In this document: one piece after another, positions 57,651 to 64,000 of the stretch | Position numbering within the stretch: position 1 is the stretch's first letter | Layout of the letters: every line of letters starts with the position of its first letter | NCBI RefSeq assembly: GCF_014596465.1 | Contig: NZ_MECK01000556.1 | Coordinates: 57,420 to 121,419, forward strand | Origin: Streptomyces sp. CBMA123 | GTDB lineage: Bacteria > Actinomycetota > Actinomycetes > Streptomycetales > Streptomycetaceae | Length of the DNA: 64,000 bases | Reading direction: 5' to 3' | Made by a program: the position numbers and the translations under genes | The notes under the pieces: generated by a model | Seen by the model: only the letters and a program-made list of their open reading frames with translations | What the model was told of the DNA's origin: nothing | Database searches by the model: none

Positions 57651-58742
57651 TCAGGCACTCAGAGCGCCGGGGGCGGGCTTGGTGGTCTCCACCAGGCGGG
57701 CGAACTCGCGCCAGGCGGCGGCGCATTCGAGGGCGAGCTGGGATATCCGCTCGGCGCAGTGCGGGGGGACGCTGCGGACCAGCTGGTCGCGCTGGGCGGT
57801 GGGGGGCAGGCTGCTGGTGAGCATCCGCAGCAGGTGGCGGCCGCTCTCGTTGAGGCGCAGGGCGGGGTCGGTCATCAGGCGTTCCATGGTGCGGACCGGG
57901 TCCTGGGCGGCGGGCGACGCGGTGGTGGTGCGGCGGGCGACGCGGGGGCCCGCGGGTCCGGCGGGCTCACCGGGCTCGGCGGATTCGGCGGATTCGGCGG
58001 GCACGGGCACGGGCGCGGGTTGCGGGGTGGCGGTGCGGCGGCCGGCGGGGAGGGGGTCCTCGCCGCGGCGCAGGCGGTCGCGGACGTCGCGGACGGTCCC
58101 GGGTGAGATGCCGGCCTCCTCGGCGATCGCGCGCAGGGAGGCCAGGGGGTTGGCGGCGATCAGCTCGCTGGCGCGCAGCCGGCCGCTGGTGCTGTCCAGG
58201 GGGCGGGTGCGGCCGTCGCGGCCGATCCGGGTCGCGACCGCCGGGATGGCGGCGGCGGTGTCGTGTCTCAGGGTGCGCACCGTCCGGGCGGACAGGCCGG
58301 TGACGGCGGCGACCATCCGGTCCGACCACCGGGGGTGGGTGGTGAGGATCCGTCCGGCCGCCGACAGCCGCTCCGCGCGGGACAGCGGCAGTCCGTGGCG
58401 GGTGTTGCTCTGCACCGCCAGGACGAAGGCGTCGTGCCGCGGCCCGTCGAAGTAACGCACCGGGATGACGAGCGCGCCGTCGGCGGCGGCCGCGCGCAGC
58501 CGGTGCATGCCGTCGATCACCCGCATGCTCGGCCGGTGGACGATGATCGGCGGCAGCGCGGGGCCGACCTCGGCCAGCGTCCGTACGTGCTCCGGGTCCT
58601 CTCCCCCCTTCCGCGGGGAGTCCCCCGGCAGCAGCGCGGCCACCGGCACCGCCACCACTTCGGACAGCACCGGCACCCACTGCCCGGGTAACCGGAACGC
58701 GGGGCTCTCCTGGGCGCGGACGGCTGCGGTCTCAGGCTTCAC
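57651..58742 (-). CDS. StrR-like ParB/Spo0J-domain pathway activator
   Basis: 363 aa. GTG at 58742 lies 6 nt after GGAGGA; an upstream in-frame ATG at 58784 lacks one. Residues 20-110 are the ParB-N-like domain of StrR/NovG-type activators: VVAVPVAALLPGDSPRKGGE, LPPIIVHRPSMRVIDGMHRL, VRYFDGPRHDAFVLAVQSN. Two HTH segments follow: RMVAAVTGLSARTVRTLRHD and LRAIAEEAGISPGTVRDVRD. The C-terminal quarter is Pro/Ala-rich then helical. Such proteins switch on antibiotic clusters. Two ATACCT-N6-AGGTAT palindromes lie upstream and one overlaps the predicted promoter. Confidence 0.9.
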   Translation of the reverse strand: MKPETAAVRAQESPAFRLPGQWVPVLSEVVAVPVAALLPGDSPRKGGEDPEHVRTLAEVGPALPPIIVHRPSMRVIDGMHRLRAAAADGALVIPVRYFDGPRHDAFVLAVQSNTRHGLPLSRAERLSAAGRILTTHPRWSDRMVAAVTGLSARTVRTLRHDTAAAIPAVATRIGRDGRTRPLDSTSGRLRASELIAANPLASLRAIAEEAGISPGTVRDVRDRLRRGEDPLPAGRRTATPQPAPVPVPAESAESAEPGEPAGPAGPRVARRTTTASPAAQDPVRTMERLMTDPALRLNESGRHLLRMLTSSLPPTAQRDQLVRSVPPHCAERISQLALECAAAWREFARLVETTKPAPGALSA

Positions 58743-58791
58743 GACGAGTCCTCCGACATGCGACACGGACCGAGGGGCATGCATCGCAGCG

Positions 58792-58820
58792 ATCGTAGGA
58801 GATCTACATACCTTTGGGAA
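58792..58820 (-). promoter_or_regulatory. Predicted promoter of the StrR-like gene
   Basis: On the minus strand TTCCCA (58820-58815) and TACGAT (58797-58792) are separated by 17 nt, a fair -35/-10 pair. Transcription would begin near 58785, about 43 nt before the GTG. The -35 box lies inside the first ATACCT palindrome. Confidence 0.6.
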
Positions 58821-58905
58821 GGTATTTTAGCGGCCACATGGCATCGCTCCCGTGCCGAACGGCCATCGGCCTGCCGTTTCTGGCCGTATACCTTCGCCCA
58901 GGTAT
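58808..58905. promoter_or_regulatory. Two ARE-like operators (ATACCT-N6-AGGTAT)
   Basis: Site 1 is ATACCT-TTGGGA-AGGTAT at 58808-58825; site 2 is ATACCT-TCGCCC-AGGTAT at 58888-58905. Arms are identical and perfect, and the two sites start exactly 80 bp apart. The surrounding bases are AT-rich (TATTTTAG, TATATTTTT), which stands out in this GC-rich DNA. The form resembles autoregulatory elements bound by gamma-butyrolactone/furan-type receptors of the ArpA/ScbR/MmfR group. No such receptor gene is in the window. Confidence 0.8.
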
Positions 58906-58939
58906 ATTTTTGGACCGCGGAAGGACCTCCCAGGAGCAG

Positions 58940-59030
58940 GGCCGGTCAGTCCTCGTCAGCCCTCGTCAGCCCTCGTGAGGCCTCGTGAAGCCTCGTCAGG
59001 TCCTCGTGAGGCACTCGTCAGTCCTCGTCC
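58940..59030 (+). repeat. Short direct repeats (CCTCGTCAG/CCTCGTGAG)
   Basis: About nine imperfect copies of CCTCGTCAG or CCTCGTGAG follow one another and run into the end of the next gene. They resemble slippage repeats and occupy the space where a terminator would be expected. Confidence 0.75.
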
Positions 59031-59599
59031 CCGCCCTCACCCTCGCCCTCGCCCTCGCCCTCGTCCTCGTCGGCCCGGGAGAGGGCGTCGGTGATCAGGC
59101 GGGTGGCGAACTCCTGGTCGTCGCCGCAGATCCGGTTGACGTACTCGGCGAGCAGGGTGGCGGTGGCCTCCAGGGGGTTCATCTCGGCGTCCGTCCACGG
59201 GCCGTACTGCGCGCGCCACAGGTTGGGGCTCAGGCCGCTGCCGGCGGCGACGAGCAGGCCGGCCATGGTGGGGATGACCTCGGGGCGGAAAGTCCTGGGC
59301 ATCATCCGCATGGTGGCCACCAGGGTCGGCACCACGTACTCGATGACGTCCTTGCCGTGGTCCTCGCAGGCCGTCCGCAGCCAGTTCATGTACAGGTAGA
59401 TGAGGGTGCAGGCGCCCTCCAGCAGGGCGCTGAAGTCGTCCGGGCCCATGGACGCGGCGAGGTGGTCGACCATCTTGCGGTGTTCGGGGTCGGTCCCGGT
59501 CCGGCCGTCGTAGAGGGCCTTGAGCCGGGAGTCGATCACCATGAGCGCCGCGCTCACATCGCCGGCGGGGGCGTACTGGGGGTCACAGGGCGAGGGCAC
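59018..59599 (-). CDS. Hypothetical helical protein with acidic Glu/Gly tail
   Basis: 193 aa. GTG at 59599 follows GGAGGAG. No known domain; helical, with phrases such as VSAALMVIDSRLKALYDG and FSALLEGACTLIYLYMNWLR. The last 18 residues are a DEDEGEGEGEGEGGDED tail encoded by simple repeats that merge with the direct repeats downstream. It is transcribed towards the StrR-like gene's upstream region, so the operators at 58808-58905 lie just beyond its stop. Probably not part of the cluster. Confidence 0.65.
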   Translation of the reverse strand: MPSPCDPQYAPAGDVSAALMVIDSRLKALYDGRTGTDPEHRKMVDHLAASMGPDDFSALLEGACTLIYLYMNWLRTACEDHGKDVIEYVVPTLVATMRMMPRTFRPEVIPTMAGLLVAAGSGLSPNLWRAQYGPWTDAEMNPLEATATLLAEYVNRICGDDQEFATRLITDALSRADEDEGEGEGEGEGGDED

Positions 59600-59826
59600 G
59601 GGACTCCTCCTCCGGGGCGGGGCGCGCCGGGTGCGGCGACGGCGGGTTCCGTCGGCCGCTCCAGGAGAGCGGACCAGGGCCGGGCCGGGGGCCGGAACCA
59701 CCCCCGCGTCACCCGGACGGGATCCCGGCGGCGGCCGGGCCGTTGACGAAACGGACTGTACGAACGGACGTGCGGGCCCTAGGGTTTCGCTCCGTCGACC
59801 TGGTCCGCCCCTGGAGCCCCTGCCCG

Positions 59827-60528
59827 ATGTCCTCGCCCGCCCTGTACCGCTCCGCGCGGACGGCCGCCACCGCCGCCACCGTCCTGCTCGCCGTCACCGG
59901 CGCCGCGGCGCTGTTCTCCTTCTACACCGACGTCCGGATGTTCGCGGCGGCCGACGACATCCTCACCCACTCCGTGCTGAGCGGCGACGCGTTCGGCGAC
60001 GCGGACCGACTCGCCCGGGCCGCGAGCACGATCCACCTGGTGGCACAGGCGGGCTCGGTGGTCGCCTTCCTCGCCTGGTTCCACCAGGTGCGGGTGAACG
60101 CCGAGTTCCTCGCCCCGCACGGGCACCGCTACCGGCGGATGTGGGCGCTCGTCGGCTGGTTCGTCCCCGTCGCCAACTTCTGGCTCCCCCGGCAGATCAC
60201 CGGCGACATCTGGCAGGCCGGCGCCCGCCCCGACGGGCTCGGGGTGCGCGAGCCGCTCCCCCAGGCGCTGCTCAACTCCTGGTGGGTCACCTTCCTGGGG
60301 GCCGACCTGCTCGGTTGGCTGGGCAGCCGGTCCGACGAGCAGGCCTTCTACGCGGACGCCTACCGGGAGTCCGCCCTGTGGCTGGGCGCCTCCGACCTGC
60401 TGGAGCCGGTGGCCGCGGTCTTCGCCGTGCTGCTGGTGCGGCGGCTGACGGCCACCCAGGAGCGGCGCCTGGCCGAACTCCCGGCCGGGCCGGTGTCCGG
60501 GGTGCACGTCTCGACCGTCGAGGGCTGA
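59827..60528 (+). CDS. DUF4328 membrane protein
   Basis: 233 aa. Four hydrophobic segments: VLLAVTGAAALFSFYTDVRM, HLVAQAGSVVAFLAWFHQV, MWALVGWFVPVANFWLPRQI (with the WFVPVANFWLPRQ signature of DUF4328) and a C-terminal pair around LLNSWWVTFLGADLLGWLG. Such proteins are common in Streptomyces and have no known function. The ATG at 59827 has a distant GGAG. Monocistronic, followed by a hairpin. Confidence 0.85.
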   Translation: MSSPALYRSARTAATAATVLLAVTGAAALFSFYTDVRMFAAADDILTHSVLSGDAFGDADRLARAASTIHLVAQAGSVVAFLAWFHQVRVNAEFLAPHGHRYRRMWALVGWFVPVANFWLPRQITGDIWQAGARPDGLGVREPLPQALLNSWWVTFLGADLLGWLGSRSDEQAFYADAYRESALWLGASDLLEPVAAVFAVLLVRRLTATQERRLAELPAGPVSGVHVSTVEG

Positions 60529-60550
60529 GCCCGGCCCGGGACACCACGAA

Positions 60551-60575
60551 GGGCCCGCGGCGTCGCCGCGGGCCC
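60551..60575. terminator. Bidirectional 11-bp hairpin terminator
   Basis: GGGCCCGCGGC (60551-60561) pairs with GCCGCGGGCCC (60565-60575) around GTC, between convergent stops at 60528 and 60595. Confidence 0.8.
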
Positions 60576-60594
60576 TCGGCGTGCCGTCGCCGGG

Positions 60595-61440
60595 TCAGGG
60601 CTTGAGGGCGACGCCCGCGTAGAAGGAGACCTGGGCGTCGGTGACGTCGGCCGGCAGCAGCTCGGCGGTGCCCTCGGTGCCGTCGGGGTGCCAGCGGTGG
60701 GCGGGGACGATGCCCGGCTCCAGCAGGTCGAGGCCCTCGAAGAAGGTGGCGAACTCGGCCTCGGGGCGCAGCCGCAGGGAGGTGCCGGCCTGGTTGTAGA
60801 TCTCCTGGACCTTGGTGGCACCGGGCGGGTCGAGTTCGGCGGTGGCGTGCGAGAGGACCAGGGCGGAGCCGGCCGGCAGCGGGTCCAGGAGGCACTTGAC
60901 GATGGCGTGGGCGTCGTCGAGGTCCGGGACGAAGTGCAGCAGGGCGACCATCGACAGGACCACCGGCCGGGTCAGGTCGAGGGTCTGCGCGACCTGGGGG
61001 GTGGTCAGGATCGAGGCGGGGTCGCGGACGTCGCCGTGGACGTAGGCGGTGCGGCCCTGGGGGGTGCTGGTCATCAGGGCGCGGGAGTGGGCCAGCACGA
61101 CGGGGTCGTTGTCGGCGTAGACCACCCGGGCGCGCGGTTCGACGGCCTGGGCGACCTCGTGGAGGTTGGGCGAGGTGGGGATGCCGGTGCCGATGTCCAG
61201 CCACTGGCGCAGGCCGCGGCGGGCCAGGGCGCGGGTGGCGCGGTGCATGAAGGTGCGGTTGGCCCGCACGGCGGTGCGCATGGTGGGAAAGACCGTCAGG
61301 ACGCGCTCGGCGGCTTCGCGGTCGACGGCGAAGTTGTCCTTGCCGCCGAGGAAGTAGTCGTACATCCGGGCGCTGTGCGGGATGTCCTGGCGTATCGGTG
61401 GTGCCGCCGGCTCCGCGGGGTCGGGCTCGGTCGCGGTCAT
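60595..61440 (-). CDS. DUF574 S-adenosylmethionine-dependent methyltransferase
   Basis: 281 aa. ATG at 61440 has GGGGGGAACC 4 nt upstream and is preferred over ATGs at 61455 and 61461. Signature of the actinobacterial DUF574 (Methyltransf_19) family: HSARMYDYFLGGKDNFAVD at the N-terminus, then FMHRATRALARRGLRQWLDI with the SAM loop DIGTGIPTSPNLHE, and VVYADNDPVVLAHSRALM. VVLSMVALLHFVPD is the usual core strand. Streptomyces carry many paralogues; the acceptor is unknown, and several have lost clear activity. Monocistronic. Confidence 0.9.
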   Translation of the reverse strand: MTATEPDPAEPAAPPIRQDIPHSARMYDYFLGGKDNFAVDREAAERVLTVFPTMRTAVRANRTFMHRATRALARRGLRQWLDIGTGIPTSPNLHEVAQAVEPRARVVYADNDPVVLAHSRALMTSTPQGRTAYVHGDVRDPASILTTPQVAQTLDLTRPVVLSMVALLHFVPDLDDAHAIVKCLLDPLPAGSALVLSHATAELDPPGATKVQEIYNQAGTSLRLRPEAEFATFFEGLDLLEPGIVPAHRWHPDGTEGTAELLPADVTDAQVSFYAGVALKP

Positions 61441-61860
61441 CCAGGTTCCCCCCATGATCATCCTTGTCCTTTCTTGATCACATCGGGCCGGGGCAGTCTA
61501 GCCAACTCGCCGGTGATGCGCGGGAAGTCGGCCCAAGGCCCCGGAGCCGGGACTTCCGCGCGACTCGGCAGGTGCACTTCCGTCTGCACGTCGGCGCGAC
61601 TTCCGGCAGCAATGACACAACCTGCTACGTGTAGCCGCACCCGGCAACACGAAGATGCCCCTCCCCCTTTTCGGCGGTTTCCAGGGATCTGTGCCGGGGC
61701 CGGGCCGGGGCCGACCGCCGGGGGTGCGGCTCGGCCGTACCGGGCAATTTCCGTCGCGTCCGGCGGCCGGTCGCGTGCGGGCGGCCCGGGGATGTGGCAC
61801 TCAGGAGGGCGGCGGCCCCGCCGGGCGCGCCCCCTCCCCCAGTGACCGAACGGAGCCCCC

Positions 61861-63876
61861 ATGCGCCGACGCCGCGGCGTCCTGCTGACCGCCGCCCTCC
61901 TGGCCCAGATCGCCGCCGGGCCCTCCCACGCCGCACCGGCCGTCCCCGCCGGGTGGGAGCCGGCCGGCCAGTGCGGGGTGGTGCGCAGCGGTGACGCGCC
62001 GCTGGGCGGGGCGGAGGTGACGCTGTACCAGGCCGGGGAGGGCGAGGGCGGGCGGCCGCGAGTGCTGGCCTGGGCCCGTAGCGCCGGGGACGGACGGTTC
62101 AGCCTGGACTACCGTCGGCCACGGGATCCGCGGGCGGTGCTGTACGTGCTGGCCGACCTCGGGGGCCCGCGGGGCGACCACGGCAGCGGCGGGCGTTCCG
62201 GGCCGGAGGGCGCGGGCGGGCCGGTGACGCTGGCCGCGGTGCTCAGCGGCGCCGCGGCGCCGCCCGAACTCGTCGTCAACGAGCGGACCACGGTGGCCGC
62301 GGCCTACGCCCTGGCCCGGTTCACCGGCCCGGCCGGCGTGGCCGGCTCCTCCCCCGGGCTGCCGAACGCGGCGGCCGTCGCGCACAACCTGGCCGACACC
62401 GGCACCGGCGGCGTCGCCCCGCTGCTCGCCGCGCCGCCCAACGGCGAACTCACCTCCACCATGGCCGAGTTCAACACCCTGGCCAATCTGCTGGCGTCCT
62501 GCGTCAGCGGCGACTCCTGCGACCGGCTGCTGGACCTGGCCCGCCGCCCGGGCCACCCGCGGCCGCGCGACACCCTGCTGGCCGCCGTGGACATCGCCCA
62601 CGACCCGGGCCACAACGCCGCCGCCCTGTTCGCGCTGGCCGGCACCACCGCCCGCTACCGGCCCGCGCTGCCGGCCGCCCCGGACGCCTGGACGGTGGCA
62701 CTGCGCTACGAGGGCAACGGCCATGAGCTGGACGGCCCCGGCAACATCGCCTTCGATGCGGACGGCAACGCCTGGGCCAGCAACAACTACCGCTACGGCC
62801 CGGACCCGGCCGTCCCGGTGTGCGGCGGCGACGCGGTGCTGAAGTTCACCCCCACCGGGCAGGACGCCCCCGGCGCCCCCTACCGGGGCGGCGGCCTGTA
62901 CGGCGCGGGCTTCGGCGTCACCGTGGATGCGAAGGACACTGCCTGGGTCGCCAACTTCGGTTTCCAGGGCCGTGGTTGCCCGGTCGACCCGGCCCCGCTG
63001 GAGCGCAGCGTCTCCCGGTTCGCCCCGGACGGCGCCCCGTTGTCCCCGCCGCGGGGCTGGCGCGGTGCCGGGATCGTGCAGCCGCAGGGCATGGCGGCCG
63101 ACCGTTCCGGCACGGTGTGGGTGGCCAACTGCGGCTCGGACAGCGTGGCCCGGATCCCGGACGGCGACGCGGCCTCGGCCCGGGAGATCGCCACGCCGGG
63201 GCTGCACAAGCCCTTCGGCGCGGCCGTGGACCCGGCCGGGCGGCTGTGGGTGAGCGGCAACGGCAGTGACAGCGTCCAGGTCGTGGGCCCCGACGGGGCG
63301 CTGGAGCGGACCGTCACCGGGGCGGGCCTGCGCCGGCCGCTGGGGCTGGCCACCGACAGCCGGGGCAACGCCTGGGTGAGCAACAGCGGCATCCTGCCGG
63401 TGCCCTGCGGTGACAGCACCGCCGGCGACCTGGCGGACGCGCTGGCCGGCGAGGACGGTCCACGTCCGGGGACCTCGGTGACCATGATCGGGGCGGACGG
63501 GACGCCGGCCCCCGAACCCTTCACCAACGGCGGCCTGTTCCTGCCCTGGGGCGTAGCCGTCGACGGGGACGACACCGTGTGGGTGGCCAACTTCGGCGGC
63601 CACCGGGTCGCCCGGCTGTGTGGCGTGAACCCGGCCGCCTGCCCGCCCGGGACGCGCACCGGTGAGCCGATCTCGCCGCCCGGCACCGGGTACACGAGCG
63701 ACGGGCTGGAGCGCAACACCGGTGTCCAGATCGACCCTTCGGGCAACGTCTGGCTGGTCAACAACTGGCGCACCGTGCCGGTCCAGGCCAATCCCGGCGG
63801 ACACGAGCTGGTGGTGCTGGTGGGCGCGGCGGCGCCGGTGACCACGCCGAGGCTCGGCGGGGGCGGCCGGCCCTGA
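61861..63876 (+). CDS. Large secreted NHL/Vgb-like beta-propeller protein
   Basis: 671 aa, ATG after GGAGCCCCC. Signal peptide to about residue 25 (LLAQIAAGPSHAAP). Residues 30-100 look like a carboxypeptidase-regulatory/SpaA-type beta-sandwich (CGVVRSGDAPLGGAEVTLYQ). A helical middle part (about 140-250) follows. The C-terminal half is a propeller with repeats such as GNIAFDADGNAWASNNY, GVTVDAKDTAWVANFGFQ, GAAVDPAGRLWVSGNGSDSV, GLATDSRGNAWVSNSG and GVAVDGDDTVWVANFGGHRV. It resembles streptogramin lyase and NHL propellers, but the catalytic residues of Vgb are not evident. Probably an extracellular binding protein. Confidence 0.82.
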   Translation: MRRRRGVLLTAALLAQIAAGPSHAAPAVPAGWEPAGQCGVVRSGDAPLGGAEVTLYQAGEGEGGRPRVLAWARSAGDGRFSLDYRRPRDPRAVLYVLADLGGPRGDHGSGGRSGPEGAGGPVTLAAVLSGAAAPPELVVNERTTVAAAYALARFTGPAGVAGSSPGLPNAAAVAHNLADTGTGGVAPLLAAPPNGELTSTMAEFNTLANLLASCVSGDSCDRLLDLARRPGHPRPRDTLLAAVDIAHDPGHNAAALFALAGTTARYRPALPAAPDAWTVALRYEGNGHELDGPGNIAFDADGNAWASNNYRYGPDPAVPVCGGDAVLKFTPTGQDAPGAPYRGGGLYGAGFGVTVDAKDTAWVANFGFQGRGCPVDPAPLERSVSRFAPDGAPLSPPRGWRGAGIVQPQGMAADRSGTVWVANCGSDSVARIPDGDAASAREIATPGLHKPFGAAVDPAGRLWVSGNGSDSVQVVGPDGALERTVTGAGLRRPLGLATDSRGNAWVSNSGILPVPCGDSTAGDLADALAGEDGPRPGTSVTMIGADGTPAPEPFTNGGLFLPWGVAVDGDDTVWVANFGGHRVARLCGVNPAACPPGTRTGEPISPPGTGYTSDGLERNTGVQIDPSGNVWLVNNWRTVPVQANPGGHELVVLVGAAAPVTTPRLGGGGRP

Positions 63877-64000
63877 CCTGCCGCCGTGGGCGGACGGAGT
63901 GGGCGGACGGAGCGGGCGGACAACCGCCGTGGGCGGGCGGACGGCCGTCGGGGCGACTACCCGCCGGTACGCAGCGGCGGCAGCGGCCCGCCGGGAACAC
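63877..64000 (+). repeat. GC-rich tail with GGGCGGACGG direct repeats
   Basis: After the propeller stop, about four imperfect copies of GTGGGCGGACGGA occur at 63886-63950. No gene is supported to the window end. Confidence 0.4.

Noticed and set aside
1..64000. CRISPR arrays, tRNA or rRNA genes, insertion sequences
   Set aside because: No regularly spaced repeats with unique spacers, no recognisable T-arm/anticodon pattern, and no transposase frame or terminal inverted repeats with target duplication were seen.

Overview
The window is very GC-rich bacterial DNA. Nearly every convincing reading frame has G or C in most third codon positions, GTG and TTG starts are common, and long shadow frames run on both strands. 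The gene content (mycothiol-type DinB protein, DUF574 methyltransferase, StrR-like ParB regulator, FadR/MerR/TetR regulators, secreted beta-propellers, LLM flavin enzymes) fits a Streptomyces or Kitasatospora chromosome, probably an accessory-rich arm. I found no rRNA, tRNA, CRISPR array, transposase, PKS or NRPS.

Layout. 1-6.9 kb: the end of a beta-lactamase-fold hydrolase, a propeller protein, a secreted repeat lectin-like protein, a class A-like serine hydrolase and a secreted GH-like barrel. 7-9.4 kb: an amidase divergent from a TetR regulator, with a perfect 20-bp palindrome between them. 9.5-16.4 kb: a tightly overlapping catabolic operon (permease, 16-codon mini-ORF, glutamine synthetase-like ligase, class I amidotransferase, aldehyde dehydrogenase, SDR) for gamma-glutamylated amines, divergent from a FadR-type regulator with a palindromic operator. 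16.8-24.7 kb: an SPFH-Ser/Thr kinase fusion, a FAD monooxygenase with a SnoaL-like partner, a MerR regulator with its own palindrome, an exported beta-carbonic anhydrase and a DUF5937/ArsR regulator. 24.8-30.2 kb: a large membrane mannosyltransferase-like protein and a beta-lactamase locus (class A lipoprotein enzyme, LysR regulator, second serine hydrolase). 30.2-35.9 kb: a DUF4157 (eCIS-type) effector with a SUKH-like immunity candidate, then a lipoprotein, a mycothiol-type protein and secreted proteins.

The most interesting region is about 36-59 kb. It reads as a biosynthetic gene cluster without PKS or NRPS. It carries extra copies of the C5 pathway to 5-aminolevulinate and porphobilinogen: a glutamyl-tRNA synthetase (gltX), glutamyl-tRNA reductase (hemA), glutamate-1-semialdehyde aminomutase (hemL) and a cysteine-free porphobilinogen synthase (hemB), but no hemC, hemD or later heme genes. 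These are interleaved with an ADP-forming acyl-CoA synthetase, a class III CoA-transferase, a flavin monooxygenase, two Asp/Glu-racemase-superfamily proteins, an Fe(II)/2-oxoglutarate-type oxygenase, an LLM flavin enzyme, a tautomerase-like protein and two exporters. Regulators are two paralogous YCII-LuxR fusions, a LysR protein and a StrR-like ParB activator. Two copies of an 18-bp palindrome lie upstream of the activator, one across its predicted -35 box. The MFS exporter has a TTA codon at position 5, which suggests bldA control. My inference is a hormone-receptor- and bldA-controlled pathway that builds a small molecule from 5-aminolevulinate or porphobilinogen; the product cannot be named from sequence.

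59-64 kb returns to ordinary actinomycete genes: two hypotheticals, a DUF574 methyltransferase and a large secreted NHL/Vgb-like propeller.
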